Assembly (NCBI GenBank): GCA_030141605.1
Contig: JAQGDQ010000131.1
Coordinates: 434,001 to 498,000, forward strand
DNA: 64,000 nt
From: Tubiluchus corallicola
Taxonomy: Eukaryota; Priapulida; Priapulimorpha; Priapulimorphida; Tubiluchidae
Reading direction: 5' to 3'
Of the stretch, positions 33,261-48,000 are shown piece by piece. The notes beneath the pieces are model-generated. The model worked only from the letters and a program-made list of their open reading frames with translations, ran no database searches and was not told where the DNA came from. How positions within the stretch are numbered: position 1 is the first letter of the stretch; each line of letters starts with the position of its first letter. Position numbers and translations under genes: made by a program.

Positions 33261-36200
33261 ATGGCGTCTAAGTGTGTTGACGAAGAAATACAGAGTATAT
33301 CGTTGCATACTGTAAATCCTTTTTTATTTCATGGGTACATTGGGCCATTTCTACTAATATATACAATATGGATATATATATGGGAAACACGTTATGGAAT
33401 CACTGATTATTTTGAGGCAGGCTGTATCGTCATTGCTATTATTGGTCTTCTACAAATTCTCACATGTCTTTCTTGCCATTGGTCTGTCCACGTGAAATGC
33501 CTTCTCACATGCAAAAGAGTAAGTAAGAATTATACTAAATTATGATTACATGCAATAAGCATGTTTAAAAAGCACGCCTGTAGAAATATAGCTTAAAGAA
33601 ATTAGACAAAATGCATTACACTGATCCCAAGCCACGATGTCTATTATTATGCATACTTGATTGTTGATACTGCTAGTGTTCCTGATGACTCGGCTTCAAA
33701 AATATCTACGTTGTTGGCACTAATAACACTTTCATCAGGGTTGCGGCACTAATAACACTTTCATTAGGGTTGCGCCAGAATCATATCGCTGTATGTGTGA
33801 AGAAATCGTTTTTTAAATCTGCATGAGTACGCCCTGTTTAAAGAACTTGAGCTGGATGACCTCTTGTAACACGATTTAAAGTAAATTATTTTTCTCAAAG
33901 TAATGCATAAAAAATTACAATGTATTATCTTAATGGATTAGACATCGTTTGAAGCCGCTTATTTGTTTTTGTCACCTTACAGCAGCTTTTTGCCATGTAA
34001 TACATTTATTGTCTAGGTTTTATAGTATGGTAAATGAAGTATGTTCTTATAGGTAGTATTAGTGAATTCATCTACTGTTTTGTAGGTATCAGATGCTTCA
34101 AAGGCTGCAGTGGTCAAAGTAGTTCCAACTCCAAATAATGGTCTGCCGGAGCTAGTGAAACTGCACCATGAATGGGTGACTATTCAATTCAATTTTTAAT
34201 TTATTTATCTCTTTATAATACTACAATAAAACATGATTAATAAAAGAATCGCTAATAAATTTTGAAGAATGTTTAAAATGAATAGATAGATCTAGAACTA
34301 GAGAAAGAATAGCGAAAAGACTATAAAGTCACCTAGTCTGCGATGAACCTTGTTTTTTAGATGTGCTGATAATTACTATAGACACCATTGAAAAAAACAT
34401 ATGTACGAAGTAGTAAAATTTCTTTTAAAGGAGCGTTAAGGTCACTTTTTAGAAGTATGTGTTTTTAAATGTATCCATATCGTACTATAACCTGCCATGT
34501 GTGTCTCAGTCCGTAAACTCATTGTTTGGCCAATAAAGTTACTTCCAATTCGATGATGATGTCACACTGTACACAAGCGGCGATGGCTTACAATTCGCGC
34601 TCAGTAAATCAGGTGTGCTGTAGAAACATGTAAAGTTAGTTTACTTTTAACAAAGTCAACTTTATCAGAATTTTGCTAGGTCTATGTATAACTGGCAGTA
34701 GAAATGACTTTCAGACAGCATTTTTTAACTCTTTAAAAGAGTGCTTCTACACTTTAGATACTTGGGAAACATTTTCAACATTCAGTTTTTGGAAAGTGTA
34801 AATAAGTTCCAGAAAAGAAAAATTGCTTTAAACATTTAGGTCAAAACATTACATATAGTGTTTACTCTAAAATTTGGTTGCTGTATAATTTCTGTTTAAA
34901 CACGTAGTCGTATGTCAAAGCTTGCCATATTCTGACTTAACTCTGCATCTCAAACTGAATAAAAGTTTCCAACTTTAGCGGTTTTGCTAGCCAAAAGTTT
35001 AATGTAGGCCACACAATAATGAGAGTAACGTAAGTCTCTTTATTATGTCTTTATTCTGTGATGTAGGTATTATTACGATAGCTAAGTGCTCCTATACTAC
35101 GTACAGCGTTTCCGACATTTTATGCGTTGTCTAGCACCGTGGATGATTCTATTTTGGGCAGTGGAAGATGGTGTTCTGTGTTACTGTGTTTACTGTGTTC
35201 GCTTTTTGTGCTATATTCACATTAAAGTCAATTTTATCTGAATAGTTAGTCTGCCAAGTAAACAATGTTTTTATATTAAATTGTTATAGCACAATAAGAC
35301 ACCCACTATCTAAAAATATTTGTGATTATTGGTAAAAATATTCATTGCTTAAATTGTCAGCTGACTGTTTTAAACTTGCGCTCAACGATTTGCACCTAGG
35401 AATTCAGCGAAAGTGTCACAGAGTCGCATTATATTGCATTTAAAACACACACATAAAACTACATAATTTCAGTTAGTCTAAAATAGTTTAACGAATATAT
35501 ATATATATATACATTCATTAAAAGAGAATGTTTAGCTCTTATTGGCAAGAATAACAAGCCTGAATTGATTAGCTACGAGTCCGTTTGTACAGCTAGATAG
35601 TACTTGCTGTACATGTCGGAAGATGTACTTCTACCAGCTTTTGAGTTACGAAGCTTACATATACAAGCTAGTTGTGGATCAGAGCACTGGTTGGAGCAAA
35701 TTTTATGGCATGTGCGTTTTATAAAAATGAAAAAATAAATAAATAAATTGAGAGTCATCCACTGTTCCCATACAAATCAGTTCACATGCCTAAGAATTCT
35801 CTGACTTCCAATGATCTGTTCACCTGTAAATGACACAAAAATAAAAATAATTGCACAAAACAGTAAGCGTTTTGTCTGGCTGGCGAGTGTCGACATGGAT
35901 CCGTGTGACGCCACACTCAATAATAAACAGGTTGTTCAACGAGCACCAATGAAAAGAAAATCAGACAAAATTGATATTTAGTCTTATGCATATCATGAGC
36001 AGTATTTTACCCATACTTTCTAAAAGACTTCAATGTTCTTTTAAAGATGTGTGTTTTTACTTTCCATTTCACTGTGTTCAGTGTTCTCAGTTTCACCAAG
36101 GTTGTAAATGGTTGACCACAAAAATAATCTTAAGTGTTTATCAGTTTTTTGTTATGGTTACTACTAAGAATTTAGAAAATCTTGTTTACTTTTGCTAGTA

Positions 36201-39200
36201 GTGATTTTATACATGTTTTATCCATTTGCTAAGCAATATTCCTCAGGAAATACCAAAAAGGTTAATGCTGAAATATTGCACACCTTTCTCTTAGCATGGT
36301 ATTGTTTCGAATTGATTTTTTTCTATGTATTAGTATTGGTCTTAGTATTGTTGAAAATATTTCTCGCAAATTTTTATACTACTCTACATTAAAAATCTGT
36401 GAGGCAGAAAGACAAATTTTTCTGAAATTTAAAATGTCACATCCTGCACTATTAGCTTGTTCCTCTCGAGTTTCTCCTTCACATACGTATAGTAAATAGG
36501 GAAGGTTGAAGAACTTACTCTTGATCAGAACTGGTGCTGTATGTGAAATCTTTTTCAATAAACAAACTTCGACACTTTTCATCTATTGCAGCACAATTTT
36601 GCATGTAAATTTTGAGTAATATTCAAACTTTACCAATTCCTTTTTAAAGGACATCGCCAGGAAGCATCCGGAGACTTGGTTCGTCTTCCAGAAGATGAAG
36701 TATATGTATGATTGGGAAGAAAAGAAGCAGTTTTTTGCTGTTGAGTTTCCCATTGATTTATCAATGAAGGAGTACACTGACTGGAAGGGATATGTTGAGG
36801 AAACTAGTCTAGAAGCAGCTAAACGAAAATATGGAGACAATAAGTACGTAATTTGGCTTTTTTGTAAAATTGTAGTTTTCAAGCAGGATTCATGACACAT
36901 AAAACCACAATTCTATGAATATTTCATAATGCATTGACTCATTCAAGTATTAATGCAAGTCACTGTCATCACTAATAGTACTGCTAATATCATTGATTGG
37001 CTAGACTTTGTGTTTGTGTAAGTTTAAGGTGTTACTGTTTTAAAGTGTTAGTGTAAGAGCTGCTATTCTGTTAACGGATCTGTTCTTCGGGGGCCTTAAT
37101 TTGAGCTCATATTTTAGCTCAGTTTAAAGCAGGTGTTACATCGAATGCTGATAAATCTGTTAACAGATGTAGTCGTTTTTTACCCAAAGCCACTTTTCAA
37201 GAAATCCAGTGAATAATGGAACTTGGATAAAGTAGGCAGACTTAATGGAAAACAAAGTTAACGGAAAACAAGATAATTTTTCATATCCTTCCCCATTTTG
37301 AAGTATGGTAAAAAAAAGTATACATTTTAACACCAATTATACTGTAAAAACATGTTAATTTGATAATTAAATAATATATTAAAGCTTAGTAATAGCGGGG
37401 AGCTATTGATAGCATCACAAATGAACATGATTTTCAACAGCAAAAACATTCCATGAGCGTGTTACATGTGTTTGCAAAGCAAAAATGGAAAGACATTGCT
37501 ACTGTACGAGATACAATGTGTTATGCTAAAACTCGGCACCTTTTAAGATAATTCGTATTTCAAATTTATGACTGCACTTATGCATGAGCTCTCGTACGTG
37601 TGCACTACCTCACAAGCAAGCATCTCTGAACTGAAAGAAACAGCACCCGCTTTTTGTGCAACACGTTTCCGAAACGCAGGTATTAGTGCTTATCTGACTA
37701 ACGATGCATGTAACAGCGAAGAACTAGCCGCGCGAACGCGAAATTGCATCTATGTGGTAATAATTCTTTCACATGAATCATTTTTGAAAAAAAAATACAT
37801 TCCTTTTCAATATTTTATAGAGTAGATTGTTTTGACCTACAGTTTTAATTTGGGTCCGGTTTTCCTTTAACAGATTTGCCTTTGCTTAAGTTGAATACAT
37901 AGATTTGTTAAAAAGCCTTTTATAGGATGTAACAGAAGCTGTTGTGCTCGAAGCATTGTAAAACAATTAACTGGGATGCTTTTGATCAGGATCAAGACAA
38001 AAAGAATAAACTTTTCTATCTGTTACAGAATGGAGATGGTAGTTCCCGACTTTACCGAGCTTTTCAAAGAGCGTGCAACGGCTCCTTTTTTTGTTTTCCA
38101 AGTTTTCTGTGTTGGTTTGTGGTGTCTGGATGAGTACTGGTATTACTCTTTATTCACACTGTTCATGTTAATCGCATTTGAAGCTACTTTGGTTCAACAA
38201 CAGTTGCACAACATGAAAGAAATACGCAACATGAGCAACAAGCCTTACAACATTCAAGTAAGTTAATTAATTAATTTTCAGTTTTTAAATCTGTAAGCAT
38301 TTAACTAATTACTTTAGTTATGTATAAAGGCAGGTTAACAAAGAGTAAAATTTAGAATTGAGAATTAATAAGAGTTTTAGCGTAAGAAGTTAGTCTTTCA
38401 TCTAAGCTGATTTTTTTAAGCATGTTTCAAACAAATAAATGGATTTATGACTAATTAGTGGATAATAATTCTACAGTATGTGTCCTGTTGTTACAAAGTG
38501 GTTGTAGCTTTTTCTTATAATTTTGATTAACTATAATATCGCTGTTTATAGAACTTAGATTAAACACATGGTTTTAAGTTTAATTTTTCAACAAGTTGCA
38601 TCTTTTCAATGTTGTCTTTTTCTCCTTTAAACAATTAAATGTTACGTTTAACAGTCAGATCACAGTTATTCAAGCTTATTAAATTTTTCCTCATCCATTT
38701 TGTTGTTTTCTTGCTTGCTAGTTTGCATGTTTCCTTATCAATTTAGGTATATAGAAACAAAAGGTGGCGTCCTATCATGAGCAATGAGCTTATTGCTGGT
38801 GACATTGTTTCTGTTGGTAAGTATGAAATGTTGTTATACTTTTGAGTATTTTTATAGCCTTAATTGTGAAATTTGCGTAATTCTTGACTAAATGCACAGA
38901 TACATGTTATGCTTACTTAGTGGTATGAACTATTTCTTATATGTGTTTCACTTACCATTGCATTTTGTGTTTTCAAGTGTGATTCTTATGATATTGAAAC
39001 ATACAGTTGGACAATTGAGCAAGTGAATAGAACATTTTAAATTATTGTTTATTAACTAGTACCAAATGTTTATTATCTTATGTACAGTAAAGTCTTTTAA
39101 AACCTAGTAACATTGCCTGATTTCTGTTTCAGGTCGCTCTCATAATGAAAACCTGATACCTTGTGATATGCTTCTTATTAGAGGTCCCTGCATAGTAGAT

Positions 39201-41930
39201 GAATCCATGTTAACAGGAGAATCTGTGCCGCAGATGAAGGTATGGTCAATGTAATTCTTTTGTAATTTTTCAGGAGCTGTTAAGGAATTTTTTTCCATTG
39301 ACAAACCATTTGGCATCATAATGTTAGAAATATTTTTGATAAATTTAGGTGATTTATAAAAAAGTTCTTTTCTGAACGTTGTATTTTGCTAGATTTTTCC
39401 ACTGTCATTATATTTGCTTCATGGAAAATATGCATTAAAGTCTTTTGTGTGTCAAGTGTTAACATTATTATTATTATTATTATTTTTTTTTGTTTTGTTC
39501 ACTTATTGTTTGATAAAACTCTGTAACAGTCAAGCACTACAATGTCAGTTTTCGCTAAACTGACTTGTTGAATTTTTTTCATTTTGTTTGCAAATTAACG
39601 ATTTTTGGCAAAAAGCTTCATTGAATACAAAATAGCTGCTTAGTCTACATTAGAACATATCAAACATATATGTTTGTCCAAGAAACATGCATGTTTTTCA
39701 CTTCACAATTTAATTGTATTACATAATATGATATTTGCTTAGGAAGCAGTTGAAACCCTAGAGATGTCGCGAGTGCTAGATTTGGACTGTGATTCTCGAC
39801 TCCATGTTTTATTTGCTGGAACAAAGGTAGTTCAACATACACCACCCTCAAAAACTGCTCCCGGTATCAAAGGTAGCTAAGTATTTTTTGCACATTACAT
39901 GTATCAAATTATATATTTGTTACGTTTATTCGCATTTACATGCTCAATTAGTTAATGTGTCATAATGTGCAACAAACTTATTTGCTCTGTCAGTCAGTTT
40001 CGAAAACTGTTTAGAGCAGTCTATATTGTGATAATGTTTTCTGATTTTTCTGATGAATCTGTCCTTACATAACTAATCTGCACAGAGGTTTCAGGTATGT
40101 TATACATATGCACCTAAATTAAGCCATTATGATTGCTGCCTTACATATGTTCAATTTGGCAGTGTAATGTTAATTTGTAAAATCACCTTGCATTTAAATT
40201 CTAATGACAACATCTTTAAATCTAAGTAACTGTATTTTGTTTTCCTTTAATCAGTTGTTGCCAATAATGAATCTGTGCAATCATGGCAAAAGTTAACACG
40301 TCTGATTGCTCTATGGTTCCCGAATGAACGCAGTTGTTGTTTTAGAGAAACACAGCATTTTTAAGTCAGGCTAATTTAGCCATCCTCATAATTTATAGAT
40401 TTTTTTATATTTTTTCAGCTCCTGATAATGGTTGCGTAGCGTATGTCCTGCGCACAAGTTTCAACACATCGCAGGGCAAGTTGCTGCGTACTATCATGTT
40501 TGGTGTAAAGCAAGTGACTGCCAATAATCTTGAGACGTTCTGCTTTATTTTGTTCCTGTTGATCTTTGCTATAGCTGCAGCCAGCTATGTTTGGATTGAA
40601 GGTATGTTTCAGGTGGTGTGTTCATTTTTTCTTCAGAGATTGAGTTTTCTATCTAGAACTGATAAAGTTATGAATTAGAAAAAGTAGGATGAACTAATAA
40701 TGAACTAGTAAACTTCCTCAGTTGTGGTCTGGGAGTGAGTGATGGACTCTATTGCATTTTTTACATTTTTGAGATTTTCGAGCCTTTTGCCAACCGAGCC
40801 ATCCTAAATTCAAATGATTTATATGAATTTTGTAATTGTGTAAAATAATTATCGTCTACTTGATTATTCTTTAAATTTTTTTTATTACCTTTGCCAAGTA
40901 GATTACATTTTCTTTGCCATTGCTTTAATAAGCAGTTCAGTAGTTAGCAAAATTATGCAAAGACTTTCTAGAATGATGGGGCTAGGGGCAAGAAAGAATG
41001 ATTTCAGTCTTTTATAGCAAAATTTCATGAGCCGTCGCAATAGAGCATCGCAGAAAAATTACAAAAACAAGTGGTGAGGGTCGCACGTATGATGTCAGAA
41101 CAATTGATGACGTCGTAAACTAAGCACCTGTGTAGTTTGCTAAGCAGGTCTTGGGGAGGTCTACGCTCTACTGAATGCCACTCTAGACTGTTTAATGAAA
41201 TACAGCTAATTTAATTGAAGTAAATTCATTTCAGAAGCTTTCAGTTTTGAGAAGGCCTCTTATGGCTGGTATTGTTTGTTTTGTGCCCATGCAATTTTTG
41301 CCTTGGCTACCACATAATTAGATATATAACTCAAGCTTAGTTTTTGTTGCTTAGAAAGAGCCGGTGTTTCCAGTTGTACCTTCATGCTTTCTGACGTTTT
41401 GTCTAAATTTGGTTTTGTTTGCATTGAAAGGCAAGACATTAAATTGTTTTGGCTATTGCCTCAAATTTGGTTTTTTGGAAACTCCACTTCTCCATTCATT
41501 AATTAAATTATATTTTTGCTATCAATTTTAATTTTTTTACGTAGGTTTCCCTTTGCTATTTTTTCTTATTTGCACTTGGAAATTGTGTTGTAATTAATAA
41601 AGTTAAGTTTGCCAATTATCAGGCCAAAATAGGGTGCATTTCCCCAATGCTTGAATGAATTGTTGAAAAAGTGCTTATCAGTTTAGTCGGTAGCAGTGTT
41701 ATCGGCATTCCAGTGCGACCTAGGTAATCCAAGAGGCTTGGCAACTCGGGTCCATTTATTTTTGGTATTTTTGTTCCAATATTGTGCATCTGTCACAGTC
41801 ATTACGTTCTTGAGAAGGCAAATGAATCATGTTTAAATACTGTGTTTGGACAGAAAAGGAATGCAGAATACATACAGAAAACTTATTATTTACTATTATT
41901 ATTATAATTATTATTTATTATTATTATTAC

Positions 41931-42026
<96 letters not shown>

Positions 42027-45000
42027 TATTAGTGGCTGATTCTGAGCTAAATGTAAGTTACTGTTTTGAATAAGGTCGAGCTTAATGAAACAATTTTTGC
42101 TTTAGATAAATAATTAATTGACTGATTGTTTGAGTATGTGAGTATTTACTAGCAAATTTACTACTCATAAAATTTAGTTAGCAATGTAATTTAAACTTCT
42201 AAAAGTTGCATTGTTAATTGTTTCTCACAGTGTGTCACAGATATTTATTTTTTCCATAAAATATGAAAGATATTTTTGACTTAAGTCGCATTGCAGCCAT
42301 TTTAATTTATTAATATTCTTCTATATTCAGCTGTTTTTTCTTGCTATAGGTGGCAAGGATCCAAACAGAAATCGCTACAAACTATTTCTGGAATGTACAC
42401 TCATTCTGACATCGGTCGTGCCACCAGAATTACCAATAGAACTGTCACTGGCTGTCAACACATCGTTACTAGCTTTGACCAAGCTGGGTAAATCAATATT
42501 TATTAACACGCAGTGTACTCTGACAAAATGTTTAAGAAATATATGATTTTGGAAGACAAATTTCAAAAATTTAGACAACTTTCAGTTCTCTAGATGAGAT
42601 AATAAAATAGTAGGTCTGTCTGTGCTGCACTTAAATGTATATACCTAGAGGCAGTCTGGCATATGAAATCTCACAGAAGCGTTTAAACTAGGCCTAGTAT
42701 TGCCTAACTTAGGTTTGCTAAATACACACATTAAGGCTACCATAGCACCCTCCTAATGGATTTTTGCGTGAATTTTTGTATTACCTTCTGTTATTTTATG
42801 AATCGATTACATTTTAGGTGTTTATTGCACTGAACCATTTCGAATACCATTTGCGGGGAAGCTCGAAATCTGCTGCTTCGACAAAACGGGAACGTTGACC
42901 AGTGACAATCTGATTGTAGAGGGCGTAGCAGGACTGGCGTAAGTGCTAGTAGCTCAGTGAATAGTCTTTTGCAAAGCACCCTTAATAAAATGCTTCTTAG
43001 ACGTATAGCAGTTTACACGATAAATTTCCGAGTCTATTCGTTTGGTGATGAGTGTAGGCGCCACAGTTGTAAAAAGACCCATGTTTGGTTTGAAGACCGA
43101 GGCTAAGAGCTAAATTGATCAGGCTTTGCAGTTTATTTTTCTGATAAGTACCAAAGTTATCAGCCATAGTAAATTAACTTTGCCTTAAAAGAGCTTGGAC
43201 TATGTTTTCCTTGTTGACAAAACCGCAGCCAGTAGCTTATAAATATAGCTGTTTCTAGGCCTGAGTAACTTACATTATATTGTGGCATAAACATTAGCAT
43301 GAATGATTGGCATCAACAGATTGAACAGAGAATATTGGTGTGAGTCACATTGAAGAAATAAAATGTTTTGTGCTTGTAGTGGTAAGCCAAAGGTTTGCCC
43401 TGTTGCCGAGCTGCCTGGGGAGACAGTGCAAGTGTTGGCTACTTGTCACTCTTTGGCTCAGCTAGAAGATGGCTTGGTAGGAGATCCTTTGGAAAAAGCT
43501 ACGCTTACTGCCATTGATTGGAACCTGAGTAAAGGTACGAATAGACACTAGGAGAAAGCAGCATTTTGCTAGCTTTTCACATGAATTCATGACAGCATGA
43601 AAACATGTTATTTTATCCATTTTTTTATTTGATTTGATTTTGTTTTGTTTTATTTTTTGTTTTAATTTTACTTCATTTTGTTTTCATTTATTCTTGATAA
43701 GTCACTTCTGTTATGTGTTTTCTACAAGATTTGTTTATGCTTCCTATAGATAGATGATGTTGCAACTTTCTTTGTTTATCATGAATCATACATGACACTT
43801 TTCACAGACTAAAAAGTGTTAGCCTGCTGGGTTTTTTTTGGTTTTTCGCTTTGTTTAAAAAACTCTGCATTTTTTCTCTGACGTACAGATTTTTCTGTAA
43901 ATTTTTTAGTACACAAACTGATCCTGGTTAAGATAAATAAAGAAGCATTTTTGCAAAATCAGAAAACAGTTGATTTCTATTTTATTTTTGATATATCACA
44001 GTACTAGTCTGTGTAAAGTAGATCTTTATGATTGCTTCAATTTGTTCTATTTTTTTTGCAAAAAAACATGGTCTTAGCTGAATTATTCTCTAATTGCTGG
44101 CAGTAAATGTGTTAACATGTTTGGAAGTACTCAGTAAGATGGTACATTGCTTTGTAAACCAACTGCCTTTATAATTCTTAATTCAATAGTATTTTATCAG
44201 CTTATATTCAGTTGTGGTGCACAGCTTTGAAAGAGCAGTTTTTAACATTTCCAAAAGAGTAGTCTCTTATTTTACATGTTGTTCGTTGGGGCCTAATTAT
44301 TATAAGAAAATTTTGTCTAATTTTGACTTATTCCTTTGGTATAAAACTAAAATTGTACTCTATTTTTATGTTTTTTAGTATCTACAGCTCAGATTGTTTT
44401 TTTTTGTAAAATGTTAAGTTTGCTAAGAATCCTGATCTAAAAAGCATTTTTGATTTTTACAAAAAAGTGCGCAACTGCTGAACATTGGAGTGAGTGCACC
44501 TATTGTGATTAGGTAAGCTAGAACTTGATGCTCTTGACAGCCCTGCAATTTTTGGTGTTTTAAAAACAAATCTTTGTCTTTAATTAGGTGACTCTGTGCA
44601 TCCTAGAAAAGGTAAAGGCATCGGCATGAAGATATTTCATCGCAATCATTTTTCTAGTGCACTTAAGAGAATGTCTGTGATTGCTGGGTATACAGCACCT
44701 GGTACAACAGAGACTATGTACATTACTACGTTGAAGGGGGCGCCGGAAATTATGCAATCAATGGTTTGTAGTCTGATGTTCTGCTAGTATTAAAAGTGTC
44801 ATTCTATGATAAAATGTTGGTAGTGTTGCATTTATTGTTGAATTTACTGCTATTTTTGACATTGCAGTCTGGAATCTTGCTTCTAAAGTGTTTGCTGATG
44901 TTGATACTTAAGGCAAGACATGAGGGATCAATCCCTAAGATGTCAGATAGTAAGCAAGTAGATATGTTAAGTTTCTTGATCAACTAAAATAACTTGATTT

Positions 45001-48000
45001 CATTTGTAGTTTAGCCATCTTCCGGAAGACTACGATAGTGTATATTTGGAAATGTCACGTCAAGGAGCACGTGTTCTCGCCCTTGGTTACCGAAAGCTTG
45101 GCACATTATCACATCAGCAGGTAAGTTTTGCTTTTTTGAAACTGTAGTACTTGATACCCATGCATTAAACATATCACTATCATAACATTGTTATTTTTAT
45201 TTGAAATCTTTTATGTGCAAGATTACATTCAGTAGTGCTTCGGTAGTTGTTTCGCTTTGTTATGTAAAGTTATGAAGTATTTAACACAGATTGTGATCTA
45301 CTTTTGTATAACCCAGATTTTGTTGAATAAATCAAGAACCTTGAAGTTTTTGTGCGGACTTCGCAAGTTCGAAATGGGATATAGGAATTGCAAATTTGAT
45401 TTTTATTAAGTATAATATCAACTATGTCATTTAAAAGGTGAGAATGCTCTTGTGGGGTAACAGTATTAAACCTTTAGAGATACAGAATCAGTGATTCTCT
45501 AGAATATTAATTGTATTAGATTGAATTCTTGCTTTTTACAAGTTTTTGTTAATATATATTTAACTGTAATCAAATGTATTTCATAGGAAGCTGTTTTATG
45601 TCAATAAATCGTACTGATTTTTGCCTTTAATTTTTTTGTTTTAAGCGTGATAAAAATGATAGCCATACAGTTTGTTTTACTGTAAAATAGTGAGAGTTTG
45701 TTTTTCTAAAACTAAACTCGAAATTATTTTAAGGGAATAATGTAATAAATGTAGCTGTTTAAGTTGATAACAATTGGTTCTTTGGTGTTCTAAATTGTGC
45801 AGTGTATTACTCGTGCACAGTGGTATGATACACAAACTATACATTTTTAAAATACAGTTGTTAAAGTGGAGAAAACCTTGTTCATTTTCTTGTTGGTGTA
45901 ACATGTCTTTCTAGGTACGTGAATTGAGCCGAGAAGATCTGGAACATGATCTGGAGTTTGTTGGCTTTGTTATTATTTCTTGTCCGTTAAAGAGTGATTC
46001 TAAAGCAGTTATCAAAGAGATTCAGCACTCATCACATCATGTACGTTTTACAGTCTGAGATGTCTATATGTGAAGTGATGTCCCTGCATTTCCTTTGTAT
46101 GCCTAGTAGCTTTCCATTAATTGTCTAACTTAGTATGCATGCTGTATGGTCACACTGTCATTTTAATTACACTGTTATTACGTCTAGTATTACTGGAACC
46201 TCTATTTCAATTTTATGTGATTGATAAGACCGAACTATGACAACATGTTAATAGCTAATATTTTGCAATTATTTTAAATATTAGCGATTTTGGTACGTTT
46301 TATCTTTTTGTGCAGCCTATCAAAACAAAATTTACATCAGTTTCATTGATATCTATACTCTAATATAGTTGTAGTAAGTTATATTGACGATCATTTTTAT
46401 AACATCAATTTCAGGTGGTAATGATAACAGGAGACAATCCTCTCACTGCTTGTCACGTTGCACGAGAGCTGCATTTCACTAAGCAGTCGTCTACACTAAT
46501 TCTCACACCTGCAACTGAAAGTGGTAAATTTTTATTTGTATGATGGGAGAAAAGAATTTAACTGATTCCAATGTTGATCTTTTATAATTTTTCGGTATGT
46601 TTTGGCTTTTATTTGTAAACTTACAACAAAATAAGAAAAATAATGCATGATGATCATTTTTGTTTAACATATTAAACTGAACGTATGAATATGCTTTCAG
46701 GTAAGTATACACTTGAAAGGGTTTTGAGATCCAAAGATGTTTAGTTGTTTACATAAAACAAATAACAGATAAAGTATAAAGACTAATCTCCGCAAAGAAA
46801 CATTAGCGTGGTCCCCTACTAGTCAATCTGATACAGGTAGAGATCATATAGGGTGGAAGTAGGACAAGCAAACCGAAAGTAGGTTTTTACGCAGTTGCAT
46901 CTATGGTTTTAACAATTTATTTGCTACAATTTTGCTCAAATCTGTGTGGAATTATTAGGATTAATGTTGTACAGTATATATGCAAATTATAAACACTATC
47001 TTTATTTTCTTTTCTTTGTATTTCTAGAACCTGACTGGCACTGGTTATCAGTTGACGAGAGTATCGTTCTACCAGTGATTCCAGATGAGGGATATCGAGC
47101 TTTATGCAAAAATCATGATCTTTGTCTGACGGGAGAGGTAATCCAGAAAATGCTTTCACTTGAACACATATTAGCAGTGAAGAGACTGTTGCTACTTATT
47201 CAGCACTTAGTGTACTTAATTTAGGAATGATTACTAAGTCTAGAAATAAAATTAGTGAAAACAAGTTGAAAAACCATGCTGTAATGTCTTGCTTGATCGA
47301 ATTTGTTTTCTGATGTAATTTTTGCTGACTTTTATTGTTTAGGGCCTGACGTACTTGTCAGAAACGCACAGAAATTTCCTCAAGAAGATCATTCCATTTG
47401 TTCGGGTTTACGCTAGAGTAGCACCAACTCAAAAAGAAGGCATCATTACAAAGATGAAGGCATTGGGATTTGTCACACTAATGTGTGGTGATGGTACTAA
47501 TGACGTTGGAGCATTAAAGCATGCCCACTGTGGTACGTTACTAATTTTCTGGGAGCTTTTTTTTGTTTTTGACTCGAATTCTCATCAGCAAACTTGTTTG
47601 ATGGCAAAAATATGTTTCTATTCTGATATGATTGTTGTGGTCTACCACTAAGTCATTGCAAATATTTTGAAACATCAATGCGTGCATTTTCCATCTCAAG
47701 AAATAAAAGGCATAGTAATTGTCAGCTGCCTTTAATAATGCCATTAATTTTTTTGTCTAATTATTGGAATGCTTAATATTTTAGGTTTCTCACGTGAGGT
47801 TCTCTTGTAAAATGTTGTTGTTGTAAGTTTCCTCAACATCCTCGTCATTTTCATCATCATCGTCATCATCATCATCATCTAGCACCCATTACATCTATTA
47901 TAAACATTTGACAGGCAGAAATCTAAAATAAAAGGAAACTGCTCTCAAGACGAGTAAACATAGCAGTTAATCTAGAAAAACTAGGCACTGCTATGCTAGT

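Noticed and set aside
41829-42073. Poly-Tyr and poly-Leu frames
   Set aside because: Translation of the (TTA)n microsatellite in ATP13A1 intron 8.
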